Positions 1 through 10,350 of a stretch of DNA of 64,000 nt are shown piece by piece (the first letter of the stretch is position 1; each line of letters starts with the position of its first letter). The DNA is from Stereocaulon alpinum (taxonomy: Eukaryota; Ascomycota; Lecanoromycetes; Lecanorales; Stereocaulaceae). A program made the position numbers and the translations under genes. Under the pieces are notes generated by a model. It ran no database searches. It had not been told where the DNA came from and saw nothing but the letters and a program-made list of their open reading frames with translations. The stretch is taken from contig JAEUBA010000040.1 of the NCBI GenBank assembly GCA_018257865.1, positions 220,255-284,254 on the forward strand, in the 5' to 3' direction.

Positions 1-9
1 GACGTTGAA

Positions 10-1298
10 ATGTCTACCCTCACTATGGCTACAACTCGTCAGCCCTTTGCTTCCTTGAGCGGAACTAGGCTTCGGAACTTGACCAACTCGAAGAATAAGC
101 AGAATGGTAGGTTATATATACGCGATTGCTAGAACTATTCAATATCTAGCTGTGGGGGATCGCTTTGCTTATACATTGAGTAGCTATGCCCGCTACAATT
201 ACTGGTCCACTGAAGCGTCATGCCCCCAATGACTTCAACGACATCGACACAGAAAACATCGACCCACTAATGTTCTCATCACCTTCCAAGAAGTCTCGAA
301 CCTTTGACTTCGAGTTGACCAAGTCCGACAAGACACCCCTATTCAACTTGACCCCACTCAAGACACCTGCTCAATACATTGAGCGTCCGCAAGTTGCCGG
401 TCAGAAGCGTAAAGCAGAAGACACGAACACTCCTAGTAGTGCCAATGGCATGCAGAAGCACCAACGCGTCGCTCCCTCATCAGCTCCTGCTCCTGCTCCT
501 GCTCCTGCTGGCCGCTCCCCTAAGAGTAAGAAAACCGGCATCCTATCTCGTCGTCGTATGACATCCAGCCCCTTTACGCGCGTCAATCCTCCTCCCTTCT
601 CACTTGGACAGTCGCAAACTCCATTCTCTATCGATGCTGCCCTTGCCGGCACTGTTCCTACCCATACGTCCAAGTCTACGCCTCGCAATGGATGGCACTT
701 CGATATATACGAAGATACACCCGACGAAGAGATGGCCAATTCCATACAGCACTCTACCTGCATCCTTGACATCTCCGATGATGAGAGTGCATCACACAAA
801 GGAGACAAGGATAACAAGGAGAATATCCCACCTGTTGATGGTCCTGCTTCAATGGGCTACTCGCCACAGATCACTGCCACTCGTCGAGACATGATGACTG
901 ACGAGCCTCGTTCACCACTCGGAGATCTCGATGCACAAGAATTCTATGCCGCAGGCTGCAACGCCTCGTCTGTGATAATTGTTCCTGCCGACGAATCAGC
1001 TGATTGTGGCAATGAGAAGGCCACTTCTTACCCTATCGTCGAAGAGCCATCCACATCCTCCTACTCTCACGCCAATGCCGTCACTGAAGGTCGTGAAGGT
1101 TGGAAAGACCTAGTTGCACAATTAGCCGCGGATGTCGCTACCGCTAATGCCCAGCCTAACTCACTCACGTCACAAGAGATATTGGAAGGAGAGGCTGCCG
1201 CAATCCAGATCTGGGAGAGTGAGAGCGCCAAGGGCGACGATGAAGTCACTCAAGATACTGCTACGGACGAACTCAACTATGAGTCTCTGCTGGCTTGA
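10..1298 (+). CDS. conserved ascomycete protein with KEN box, function unknown
   Basis: Two exons (10–106, 184–1298) joined by a 77-nt GT–AG intron give a 403-residue protein in one frame; the first exon starts MSTLTMATTRQPFASL. It is possible that the gene starts further left, outside the window. No enzymatic fold or membrane segment is visible. The sequence is Ser/Pro/Asp-rich and looks mostly disordered. It has a basic patch (KKSR, KRKAED, SKK…SRRR) suggesting nuclear location, an Ala-Pro repeat around residue 130 from a GCTCCT microsatellite, a conserved-looking block GWHFDIYEDTPDEEMANS followed by LDISDDE, and a KEN motif (NKENIPP) near residue 244, echoed by TENIDP near residue 55. KEN boxes are APC/C degrons in many cell-cycle proteins, so a cell-cycle-regulated nuclear protein is a reasonable inference but not shown. 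I recognise the N-terminal pattern as conserved in filamentous ascomycetes but know no function. Confidence 0.8.
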
Positions 1299-3149
1299 AA
1301 CTCCACCACACCACCATCTATCCCCTAACCTCGACGAGACGCCTGCCGCTTGCAGTTGTTTGAATATCCTTCATGCACGTTACCTCATGCTCCAGCCAGA
1401 TGCGATACTTGAACTAGCCCCTCAAGGAAAGCTTACTCATGCAATTTGTAACCTGCTTATGCAACTTGCTGTCGATATAGCGACTGCTTTCCGCTGGAAT
1501 TCTCTACCTCTACATGCTCTTCTTCAAACACTCATGTGGAGCTGGCCACCTCGACATGACCAACTCATCGTCCCACACAATCACCGCCATAATGGCTTCT
1601 CAACACTTTATATTACAAGACCCTAAACAACACGGCTACGTGCTCTCCATTAGACTGACTACGGTGTATGTCATGGATCTGAGCTCAGGCCTTGCATGGT
1701 TGTTCTCAATGATCGAACGCGTCTGCAAAGCTTCTGGTATTGACTGACTACGGTCTATGTCTACTAGTACGCTTAGCTCCCTGCTGATCTCATTGTTAAC
1801 AATCAATTGGGGTTTCTGTTGAGTGTGTAGTCCCTTGAGTATGTACAAGAACGAGGAGGGGTTACCATTTGGGACACGACTGAGGTTCAATTTGCAGTAC
1901 CCTTGTATGTTTTACCTTATGTTATCGATTTGGTACAGTACACCGGGCTTGTTCGGCTAAGGAGTATGAGATGGAGTTGTTGGATCTCTTGCTTATTGTG
2001 CTCATAAGTGCACTTTGATGTATTTAGATCTTGCCGTTTCGGAAATTGGAGTGTTTGCATATAAAGAAACTCAATCACCGACACTATTTCTATATATAAC
2101 GACTAACTGCTAATCTTCCATTCTAGCTCTGAATCCGAACAATCGCAGACCACGTCTATCCATTGACTTGACCTCACTAAGCCTACCTTAGCAGAGCAAT
2201 CCACAAGCTACAAGCCCATAAATCTTGAATCGTCTGCATACCAATGGATCACATGTCTAAATATACCAGCATTCTGAAACACTTGGCACAGAGTACCCCA
2301 CGAGGAAGTGATTCACGTCTCGACCAACACGTCCATGAATACGAATGAGACATACCGGCTCGGTAAAAATAGAAAGGTCGCGCAACTTCGACACGTTACG
2401 TGCAATCTCTGCCTCCCATCTTCCAGCTCCCTGCCCTCGCCAACAAGTGTTCTATCCAATTCACTTTAAATCATCAGCCATACGGACCGAAGTCCTAGCT
2501 GCGCCGGCAAGGTTTCGATATGATCCAGTTGGCGCTCAGAAGGGAATATCTTGATTTGAGGTAAGGTAGTTTGTGATTTGCGTGCTTTCACATAGGACGT
2601 GTGTTGTTGAGGAGGATTTTATCATTCTTATCAAGTCTCAACATGCTTCTCTCCACTCGGAACGAGGGGCAGCGCTCTGACACATCCCAGATAGGACAAG
2701 GTTGCTCGAGCTCTTTTCTTCACCTAAAGAAAGAAAAAGTTCATTCCAGATGGATAGCGAGCGAGGGAACGTGGAGGAAATGCGTATAAAGCTCGCCATT
2801 ACAGCAGCGGTGCATCATAAAAGGCAAGTTTGTCGAATTCGAGAAAGACTAACAACGTCACGAAAGCGTGACTTGCTGCTAAGGGTGTCGAAGCCTGCTG
2901 CCTGGTGAGCTACTCAAAGCGCCAGAGAAGCTTGCTAAGCTTGGGCGAAGGATCAACTAGACTAATGCCTCGCCCCCTTCACCTGATCAGCTCTGTTGTT
3001 AAACCAGTACTTCCGGCTTTTAGGAGTGTGCTCAGCATGTTTCACCATTGTCGTTAACATTACAAACGTTTGACAACCTAGGTACCATGTATGCACGAAT
3101 TGCCTTTATGCTATGGCACCTTCTTCTTATCATCGCCATGAGACCCCAT
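1299..3149. other. gene-poor spacer
   Basis: No convincing coding region; all ORFs are short and lack domain character. A 20-nt direct repeat with one mismatch (gactgactacggtgtatgtc, then …ggtctatgtc) lies at 1653–1672 and 1742–1761. Nothing else stands out. Confidence 0.5.
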
Positions 3150-4075
3150 CCTGGGAGCAAATAGCGTACAGATCCCTCTAGACGCAGGCCCACCTGAGTT
3201 CTCTATCTATACACGTCTTCCAGAAGAATCTGTCCAAATATGTCCACTTCCTCAATGCAAGAGCTGTCCTACAGCCGAACAGATTCACGCACCAGGCATC
3301 GGGTTCAGCCTAGAGATGGGATATAGGTACGCTACCTTGCTTACCTTATTCATCGGTCCTTGAACTCCTCCAGCTAAATCTGAAATCTTAGAACAGCATC
3401 AATAAGACATCATAACGGCACTTATCAAGACATTGCTATGTTGCTAGAACTAACAACTACATCGATCTACTCCACCGCCTCGCATCTGAATCTCCAAGAT
3501 TCCCTCGCTATGACCATTCGACGCACAGGGGGGACCTACTCTGGGCCAAAGAGCGCACCCAACGGCTCTGTTAAAAGACAACAGGTCATCCAGCAACGCC
3601 CACAACCGCCGTCTTAGCGGACATGATCTCCGAAGTAAAATCACGAGTTGAATCCGTCCAAGAGATGGCCGAAAAGTCACTGCCGCCGTCCTCAGCTCTC
3701 CCGACCAGGTACGCTAGACCTCAACCCCGAAGAAAATCACCGACGCTCTCGAACGCTTGGGCATCAGGAATCTAATAGCCGAGCCCGACACACTAGAAGA
3801 CTTTTACGCATCCTCTGCAGCCTATGCTGGTTTCGAAATGGCGCTTTGCCATCTGTGAGCAAGAAGACAATCCAATCCAATCCCTCCCTCCACACGACTC
3901 TAACATCAATCCTTCTCGCCCGAAAAGTCTCAGTCTCTGCGCAACGATCAAAAGTGCAAAGGAAAGCACAGTGAGCGCATCATTCGCTGAGCAAAACCTA
4001 GGTCTCGGTATTACCCCTGTCCTCGTCGACGGTGACGCACACTGGGATACCATCTACAGTCTAGTCTAGTCCAGT
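3150..4075 (+). pseudogene. decayed gene of unknown family
   Basis: Coding-like blocks in one orientation are spread over all three frames and broken by stops and frameshifts. At 3210–3330 an open block reads EFSIYTRLPEESVQ… with a CPLPQCKSCPT cysteine motif, followed by a possible intron start near 3327. Around 3470–3670 comes LHRLASESPRFPRYDHST…LLWAKERTQRL, an in-frame TAA, then VLADMISEVKSRVESVQ. A one-base frame change near 3676 leads to VTAAVLSSPDQ, a TAG, and then ITDALERLGIRNLIAEP, DTLEDFYASSAAYAGFEMAL up to about 3855. A further shift gives LHTTLTSILLARKVSVSAQ, and another gives LGITPVLVDGDAHWDTIY. Amphipathic, protein-like composition in every block argues that this was one gene. I do not recognise the family. 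Sequencing error is a possible alternative, but at least four lesions make true decay more likely. Confidence 0.5.
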
Positions 4076-6105
4076 CCTTCCACTCACAGGCCTCATCCGC
4101 GCACAACCAGCGCTTAGTCCGAGAAGCGTTAACGGACTGGACTACCCCCGGCGCGCATCAGCCATCGATACTCTTATACGCGCGCGGCGGAGTCTGCGAA
4201 ACTGTGCTGAGAGGGAGATGGGTAGGGAGAGTAGACGGGGTCGTTCTTCGATGGGTAGGGATCTCTACCGTTTAGGGGGATTATCCGAGGTTGGGGGCTC
4301 GCTAGGGAGGGAGAGGGTGCGGTGGCGGTGGCGGTGGCGGTGGCGGTGGGGTAGAGTGGGAGGGCAGAGGAGATAGTGTTTGAGCAGTAGGGAACGTTAA
4401 CAACATAGGCGTTTAACTGAATACGTTCTACCTTACCCTCCCCCTAACAAGTCTACACCACACCACACTACACTACACAAACCCCCTAGCCTCGCCACCA
4501 ACACACTCCAACCTCAACACCGTATACCCAGAAAAACGACGGCTGAACTAAGTACTACAACCGAAAATATAAAGACAAAGGCTGAACTAAGCACTAAGCA
4601 CTAAGCACTAAACCGAGATACCTAGGTAGATAGATAGGCGTAATAGGCGGGTTATATATATACATAAGGTAACAGGAAGGAAATAGCGCAGAGAGAGTAT
4701 ACTCTCTACTCTCTACTCTGTACTCTGATTGAAATATTGGGAGGAAAGAGGGGGAGGAAGATGGGGGGGGTAAGAATGGTGGATAGGTAAAGGTGAGATA
4801 GGTGGGGGGACATATAAGAGAAGTGGGAGTAAGGGGTGCGAAAGAGGTGATGAAGTGGGTTAGGTGGGGTTTATGCAGTGCGCTTGATATTGTTGAGAGC
4901 AGTTTTGGTATGAGGGGTTGAGGGGGAGGTTTCTGGGTTGAGGGCTCGGGAATTGGAGGAAGTGGGGGTTGGGTTGGGGATTGGGGTGAGTGAGGGCAGG
5001 GCGGTGGTAGGGAGAGAGTGGGGAGTGAGGAGGGAAGGTTGTTTTGCGAGATTGGTAAGGAGGATGTGGAAAAAATGCGTCAATGTATATGTAGGGAGTT
5101 GAAGCTTCAAGTAGTAAGCAAGTGGAGTATGAGCTCGATTATGCCTTGGATTCGAGATGCGAGTATGCGAGTATCCATGCACGAATGAGAATTGATGCGT
5201 CCTTGTTGGTTATAAGGCGTGTTCTAGCAGTGATGACAAGACAAGAGACTCGTAGCCTGATCACGATAAGGATGGCGAGATATTCTCAGCGAGGTGCGTG
5301 ATTCGGTCTTGGGTAAGCATATGCTGGGTGCACGACGAATGTGATTACTGATATCAAGAGTAACGAAATTCTTCTCTCAAGATGAGAAACATGTACTGTG
5401 ATTATCAAGCCTGTGACAGAGAAAGATGTCCTGACGTCTTGGAGCACGGTTTCTCCTTTCAAGGATGTATCTGGAGTTCCTTTACCTTAAATTTGTATGT
5501 TGCTCGCCTTCACGAAGCACATTCAACTTCCCCAGCCGAAGAGCCGCAAGATTGCTACTAGCTGCTCCATATATTTTGGCATTGGGAGGCTTCTGGCTTT
5601 GATCTTTTGACAGCGGCATGGTCTTTGCGCTAGGGGAGCAACGCAGATCCTCGATGAGCTGTTCCATATCGAACGTATTCAGACGGGCAAGTCTTCGCGC
5701 AGAGCAAAGACTCAGCTGCCAGATTGGCGTTTCGTCCCAATCGAGAAATCAGTGGAGTGGGTGGGAGAGGGCTGGGAAGACGAATGGCCTCCGTCGATCG
5801 TTGCGCAGAGCAGAACACCCCCAATTTCAACCAGTTCGTATCGAGTCGAGCTGTTCTCTAAACCCTTATCAGCTCCAATACTGTGCTGAGTGGCGTTCGG
5901 CCTTGGTCGCTTATGTAAAGGAGGGCTGTTAACTTTCACTGGTCTGACACCGAGCTTCTCCACAATCTACGCTGACGGAATCCCCCAAATTAGCGCCCAG
6001 GAACAAGAGCGGTAGCGGAGGCAACATAATTCAGCCCAACTCTCCCATTCACCAGAGCATGGATCCCCTTTACTCTGCTCATTTATCGTATCGTGTCTGG
6101 CAGGT
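4076..6105. other. low-complexity, gene-poor spacer
   Basis: Contains a GGTGGC microsatellite at about 4319–4350, short CTAAGCA repeats near 4593–4613, TA-rich and CTCTACT-rich patches near 4650–4730, and a long purine-rich strand from about 4735 to 5060 with several G runs. Short ORFs at 5480–5960 exist on both strands but none has recognisable domains or a consistent exon structure. Confidence 0.5.
4319..4350. repeat. GGTGGC microsatellite
   Basis: About five copies of the hexamer GGTGGC in tandem, in non-coding DNA. Confidence 0.9.
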
Positions 6106-7788
6106 GTGGGAGACATCACCTCGAACAACGAGCACAACGAGCACAACGAGCACAACGAGCGCTCATGGTTCTATCGAGTCAGACCATCACCCTTTTTCAC
6201 CTTAGCCACGATCTGCTTAGCAGTTTTCAATGACGTATTCCTCTTTGAGGCTGTTTGCAGGCCCAATGTTCCCTCCTCAAAGGCCTCTAGCTGAGTTTGT
6301 GTCTTAGATCATACCAGTCTGACCATATGCAGTGCCAGACAGATTCCACATCCATCGAGACAAAGGTATGACTGTTGCCGAATCTGGAGACCTGCTCTTG
6401 GTGACTGATGTAAGCTTTGGTAGTGCAATTGTGGATTTCGATACTCCTATCATCGTACAACGGCGCCTTGCTACTGGGAGCGCGTAAGTAGCTTGTCCCA
6501 CTTTCTACAACTTCAAAAGGATATTGATACTCTCCTCTCTCCTGTAGTCACATTTGGCTGGCTTGACTCAAGAGTTGCCTCCCACCGTAGTCTTCTCCTG
6601 TTCGGGCTTCTGATGCTACTATTTGCGACAGCGATGCTCGCTATTCCAGGCCAAATTGCTGTGGTAGCTGCAGGGAGGGTCTTGCAGGGCCTTTCAGCAT
6701 CCGTTGTATGGACGAGCGGCCTCACTGTGCTCACTGAAACGTTCGGGCCGACCAATTTTGGTGAAGTGGCTGGATATGTGATGATGTCTGTTAGTATAAG
6801 TAACACAGTCGCTCCTTTGCTGGGTGGTTTGGTCTATTGGAGAGGTGGATATTTCGCAGTGTCAGTGATGACGCTGGCGGTGGTTTTGGTTGATGTTGTA
6901 ATGAGATTGTTGATGGTTGATGCAAGAACAGAGAACGCTGAACCGAGGCCTGGTAATGGCCGTTGCAAGGACGGTTATAGTCGCGAGCCCAATGATGGTA
7001 CAAACGACGGCGGATGTATTACCAGAGCCGAGGACCCTCCTCCAGAAATACGAGGCGAACACGAATCATTGATTCGAAGAGAGCGTCCAGAGAAAGGAAG
7101 AGATCATCAATCAGCCTCCACGATGCTGCTCCAGTCTACCCGAATACTTGCCGATCTCTGGGGAATTTTCACCTGGGCGTGCGTGATGGTAAGCTTGGAG
7201 ACGTTGCTCCCGCTTTTTGTCTCAAGGGTGTTCGGCTGGAACTCGATGCAAGCAGGGTTGATATTCCTCTCCTGGATTATTCCAGGCTTCTTATCACCTC
7301 TCGCAGGCAAGTGTGCAGACAAGTTTGGACCGCGGTGGATCATCGTGGGAGCGTTCCTCTTCGCCATTCCGCCTCTAGTACTGTTGAGGCTCGTCACGAA
7401 GCAGGTTCTAGGCCATGAGGTATTGCTCTGTGGTTTGCTCGTCTTGATAGGTACGTTGTCATCGGATGCTCTGGTCGCATCCGCGGAATGATTGATACAT
7501 ACGTTCTAAGGGTTGGCCCTTACCTTTATAAACACGCCTGTTATGGCAGATCTGGTCGTGGCTACGACCCAGCTGAAACAGGACCATCCAGAACTGTTTG
7601 GTGATTCAGACCCACTCGCTCAGGTATACGGGCTATTTATCTTCGCTTATTCTTCTGGAGCGCTGGTAGGTCCAGCAGTGGCGGGAGTGCTCAAGACGCA
7701 CGCGGGGTGGGGGGCGGCTATGATAGCTTTGGCAGGTGCTTGTGGTGTTGCTTGCGTTCCGATCATTGCTGAGTCTAGAAGGCGTTGA
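6106..7788 (+). pseudogene. MFS transporter (DHA1/VMAT-like) with in-frame stop
   Basis: Five exons give a coherent 12-TM major facilitator: 6106–6252, 6308–6365, 6424–6483, 6548–7450, 7511–7788, all with GT–AG introns of 55–64 nt and matching phases. The N-terminus carries an EHN tripeptide repeat (microsatellite AACGAGCAC, 6124–6159) before TM1 (TICLAVFNDVFLF). Exon 3 reads LQLWISILLSSYNGALLLGA and exon 4 continues TFGWLDSRVASHRS, the usual loop-2/3 motif region of this family; GRVLQGLSASVVW is the motif-C-like helix. A long charged central loop (about 6920–7110) separates the two halves. The last exon gives INTPVMADL and a final TM pair. Exon 2, however, reads IIPV-stop-PYAVPD: a TGA at 6320–6322 where an amino acid (usually M or I) is expected. 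No other splice choice I tried removes it. The gene is therefore a recent pseudogene, or the base call is wrong. Probable former role: drug or metabolite efflux at the plasma membrane. Confidence 0.65.
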
Positions 7789-7979
7789 TGACCACAGCGC
7801 TTGATAGATTGGAGCTGCTCGCCGGTTTTGATTAAGGTTGCATATGCGCGCTCGGTGGTAGTCGGTAGTTGCATCATGGAAGATAGATTGACAATATAGA
7901 TTATCCTCTTGCTATCGCATCGATCTTGATTGCCATTCCGAGGTTCTCATCTTATGTGCTTGTCAATTATTTTCCCAGG

Positions 7980-8846
7980 ATGTCCATCCGGTCTACTCAT
8001 GACTCTGTAGCATGGAGTAAGATTGGGGTTTCAGAAGTCTACAATGACGTGGAGCGACTGACTGCACCATTAGCGACACAATTGCTAAAAAGGGTAGACG
8101 CTCTCAACAGTCTGAACAGCACCAGAGTGCGCGTTTTCGATAACGGCTGTGGTATTGGAGTAGTAACAAACCTCTTGAAGAAGATTGCTCCAGACGTGCA
8201 CATTACCGCGACAGACGCCGCCTCTGGTATGATCGACACTGTCAAAAGTCGCATCAAGACCCAAGGATGGAAGCACGTCGAAGCCGCCGTTGTCGACTCG
8301 AGGGACTTGGCTGATATACCAGACAACGCCTTCTCGCACACGATTTCCACGTTCATGATCTGTCTGGCACCTGAACCCGATCGAATAGCTCAAGAGATGT
8401 ACCGAGTGACAGCAACGCCCGGGATTCTGGGGCTGGCAGTATGGGCAGATCCTTGGTTTAGCTATACGTCAGATCCGTGGACGAAAGCTTGCAAGCAGCT
8501 AGACCCGAGATACGAAAGACCGACAGTTATGGATGATAGCTGGACGGACGCGGAGCAGGTCAAGTCAGGGTTGCAAAAGGTGGGATTCACAGACATTGTC
8601 TTGACAACGGAGAGAGGTGCTTGGGAATGGAACAATTCTGATGCTTTCATGAAGTATACGCTTGATGGTGGTAACCCAGGGTTACAGCCGCTAGTTGATG
8701 ACTGGAAGGCTCTCGGTCGGAATGTCGACGAAGTGAGACCTCTTTGCAGAAAGATGGTTGAAGATCAATATGGGCAGCCGGATGGAACTGTCAAGGGTTA
8801 TGTACCAGCTCATTTGGTGACAGCACGGAAACCAGACGGACATTAG
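7980..8846 (+). CDS. SAM-dependent class I methyltransferase
   Basis: Intronless, about 288 residues from the ATG at 7980 (MSIRSTHDSVAWSKIG); an upstream in-frame ATG at 7926 would add 18 residues with no family-like character. Motif I is VFDNGCGIG near residue 52, followed by an acidic motif II (ITATDAASGMI), a motif-III-like DSRDLADIPDNAFSHTI, and FMICLAPEPDRIAQEMYRV, the typical post-motif helix of Methyltransf_11/25 proteins. The C-terminal part (TERGAWEWNNSDAFM) resembles fungal small-molecule methyltransferases. Substrate unknown. It begins 191 bp after the MFS transporter on the same strand, so the two may once have belonged to a small metabolite locus, but no synthase gene is nearby. 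Confidence 0.85.
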   Translation: MSIRSTHDSVAWSKIGVSEVYNDVERLTAPLATQLLKRVDALNSLNSTRVRVFDNGCGIGVVTNLLKKIAPDVHITATDAASGMIDTVKSRIKTQGWKHVEAAVVDSRDLADIPDNAFSHTISTFMICLAPEPDRIAQEMYRVTATPGILGLAVWADPWFSYTSDPWTKACKQLDPRYERPTVMDDSWTDAEQVKSGLQKVGFTDIVLTTERGAWEWNNSDAFMKYTLDGGNPGLQPLVDDWKALGRNVDEVRPLCRKMVEDQYGQPDGTVKGYVPAHLVTARKPDGH

Positions 8847-10350
8847 GATGCTTGATCGTCGGCGGAGAATGAACTTTAGATTCAGGGTGCTGACCATCCT
8901 CATGTAGTGAACCATGCTCATTATCTTCTACATCCTTGTTCTCGTTGGACCATATATTGTTCTGACTGAGGTGACATAGTAGAATTGGTGAGGCACGGAG
9001 GATGTTCGATTCGGTGTGACCGATTGAAACGATAAGACTGATATCCTCTGCCTGTTAAGAGCCACGGACATACATTCATCCGTGACCTCGATAGATCAGA
9101 AACGTGTGCGACACTACTTGTTATATAAAGCAATACCTGTGCAAGCAGAAGCACAGCAATCCTAAGAATATTACAATTCTAAGCATCATTGAGCAAAGTG
9201 CAACAAAAGCAGTGAGCAGTGGCAGTGATAGGCACTCGGAGCTGCGACGACATTATCGTTGGCATCCTCGATTGAGCCAGGCAGTGATGAGTAGACCTAA
9301 GCGCGCACAACCTCAATGCTGCTCAGCGAGATACTGACGCGCCGGCAAGTATAAGCTCAGCCAGGCTGGCCTCTTGCGCTCCACTCGATCTGCTGCCAAT
9401 AATGGTCCCTGATTGAGATCGATGGAACACATCACATCATAGGCCGGATCACAATCAAAGTTCGATGGGAGTTGGAAACATGGCTTCAACCGCAAATGCC
9501 ATTGGACTTGAGTACGTGAAGCCCTCCATACAGTTGCTTTCCAGAGATGAGCGAGCATCGAGCCTACTTTCGGGGTTCAACTAGTGCAATGTCAGGTGGA
9601 AAGCAAGCCGATTGGTAGAATGATGGCTTGTCCCAAGGGTCCACAAGGTCTATAGGGATGTTCCCACCCAACGGAGCAGTGTTTCCGCCGCCTGACTCGT
9701 ATACGTATCACCAAGAGTGCTTCCGAGAACCGGTGACAGAAAACGACTCACAACGACAAGCGAGCAACAGCAGATAATTCCTATTACATAAACAGGATCA
9801 GTTAAACCACTCACTTGCATGCATCCCTGCCCACCAATGAGCTTTACGACAACCTTCTGACCCGACGTGGCGGAATACGTCGTTCTTCCCCACATTAAGC
9901 CCAAAAATAGGGCTGGTTAGCGGGCTAGCGCCAAGAGGTGCGTCACCCCTTTCCCCTAGTCCCACTTCGCAACCGTAAGACCCCCCGTAGCTTCTCGGGT
10001 ACGGTAAACGAGCCAGTCGACCAGCAAAGTATCAGAATTTTCGCCATCGTCAGGTCCACCTACTGCATCAGGCCACGATACTAACATTACTAACATTACT
10101 AACATCACTAACAACCCACTTGCCGACCACTGGGCGGATCCTTCGGGAAACAATACGAGCAATGTCGAAAACGCAGGCACGATGCTAGAAGCATGTATGC
10201 GTAAGCTAGCAACTGCTACATGGAAATAAATTATAATCCTTTCTTTCGTACCTCTTCCTTTTCCATTCTCACACCTACGTCTCTTACCTACTGTATCATT
10301 TCTTGTTTCTATACTATTAACGAGCAAGGCCACATTCGTTTGTAGCAGCC
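8847..10350. other. intergenic, upstream of the glucanase
   Basis: No supported gene. A 9-bp repeat (CTAACATTA, about 3.5 copies) lies at 10081–10113. Short pyrimidine-rich tracts just before 10350 (for example cctcttccttttccattctcac) fit a fungal core promoter. Confidence 0.5.
10081..10113. repeat. 9-bp minisatellite
   Basis: Tandem CTAACATTA units, the third with TCA in place of TTA, in the promoter region about 240 bp upstream of the GH17 start codon. Confidence 0.85.

Noticed and set aside
4871..5182. 103-codon minus-strand frame rich in Thr, Pro and Leu
   Set aside because: Arises from purine-skewed low-complexity DNA; no start context or domain.
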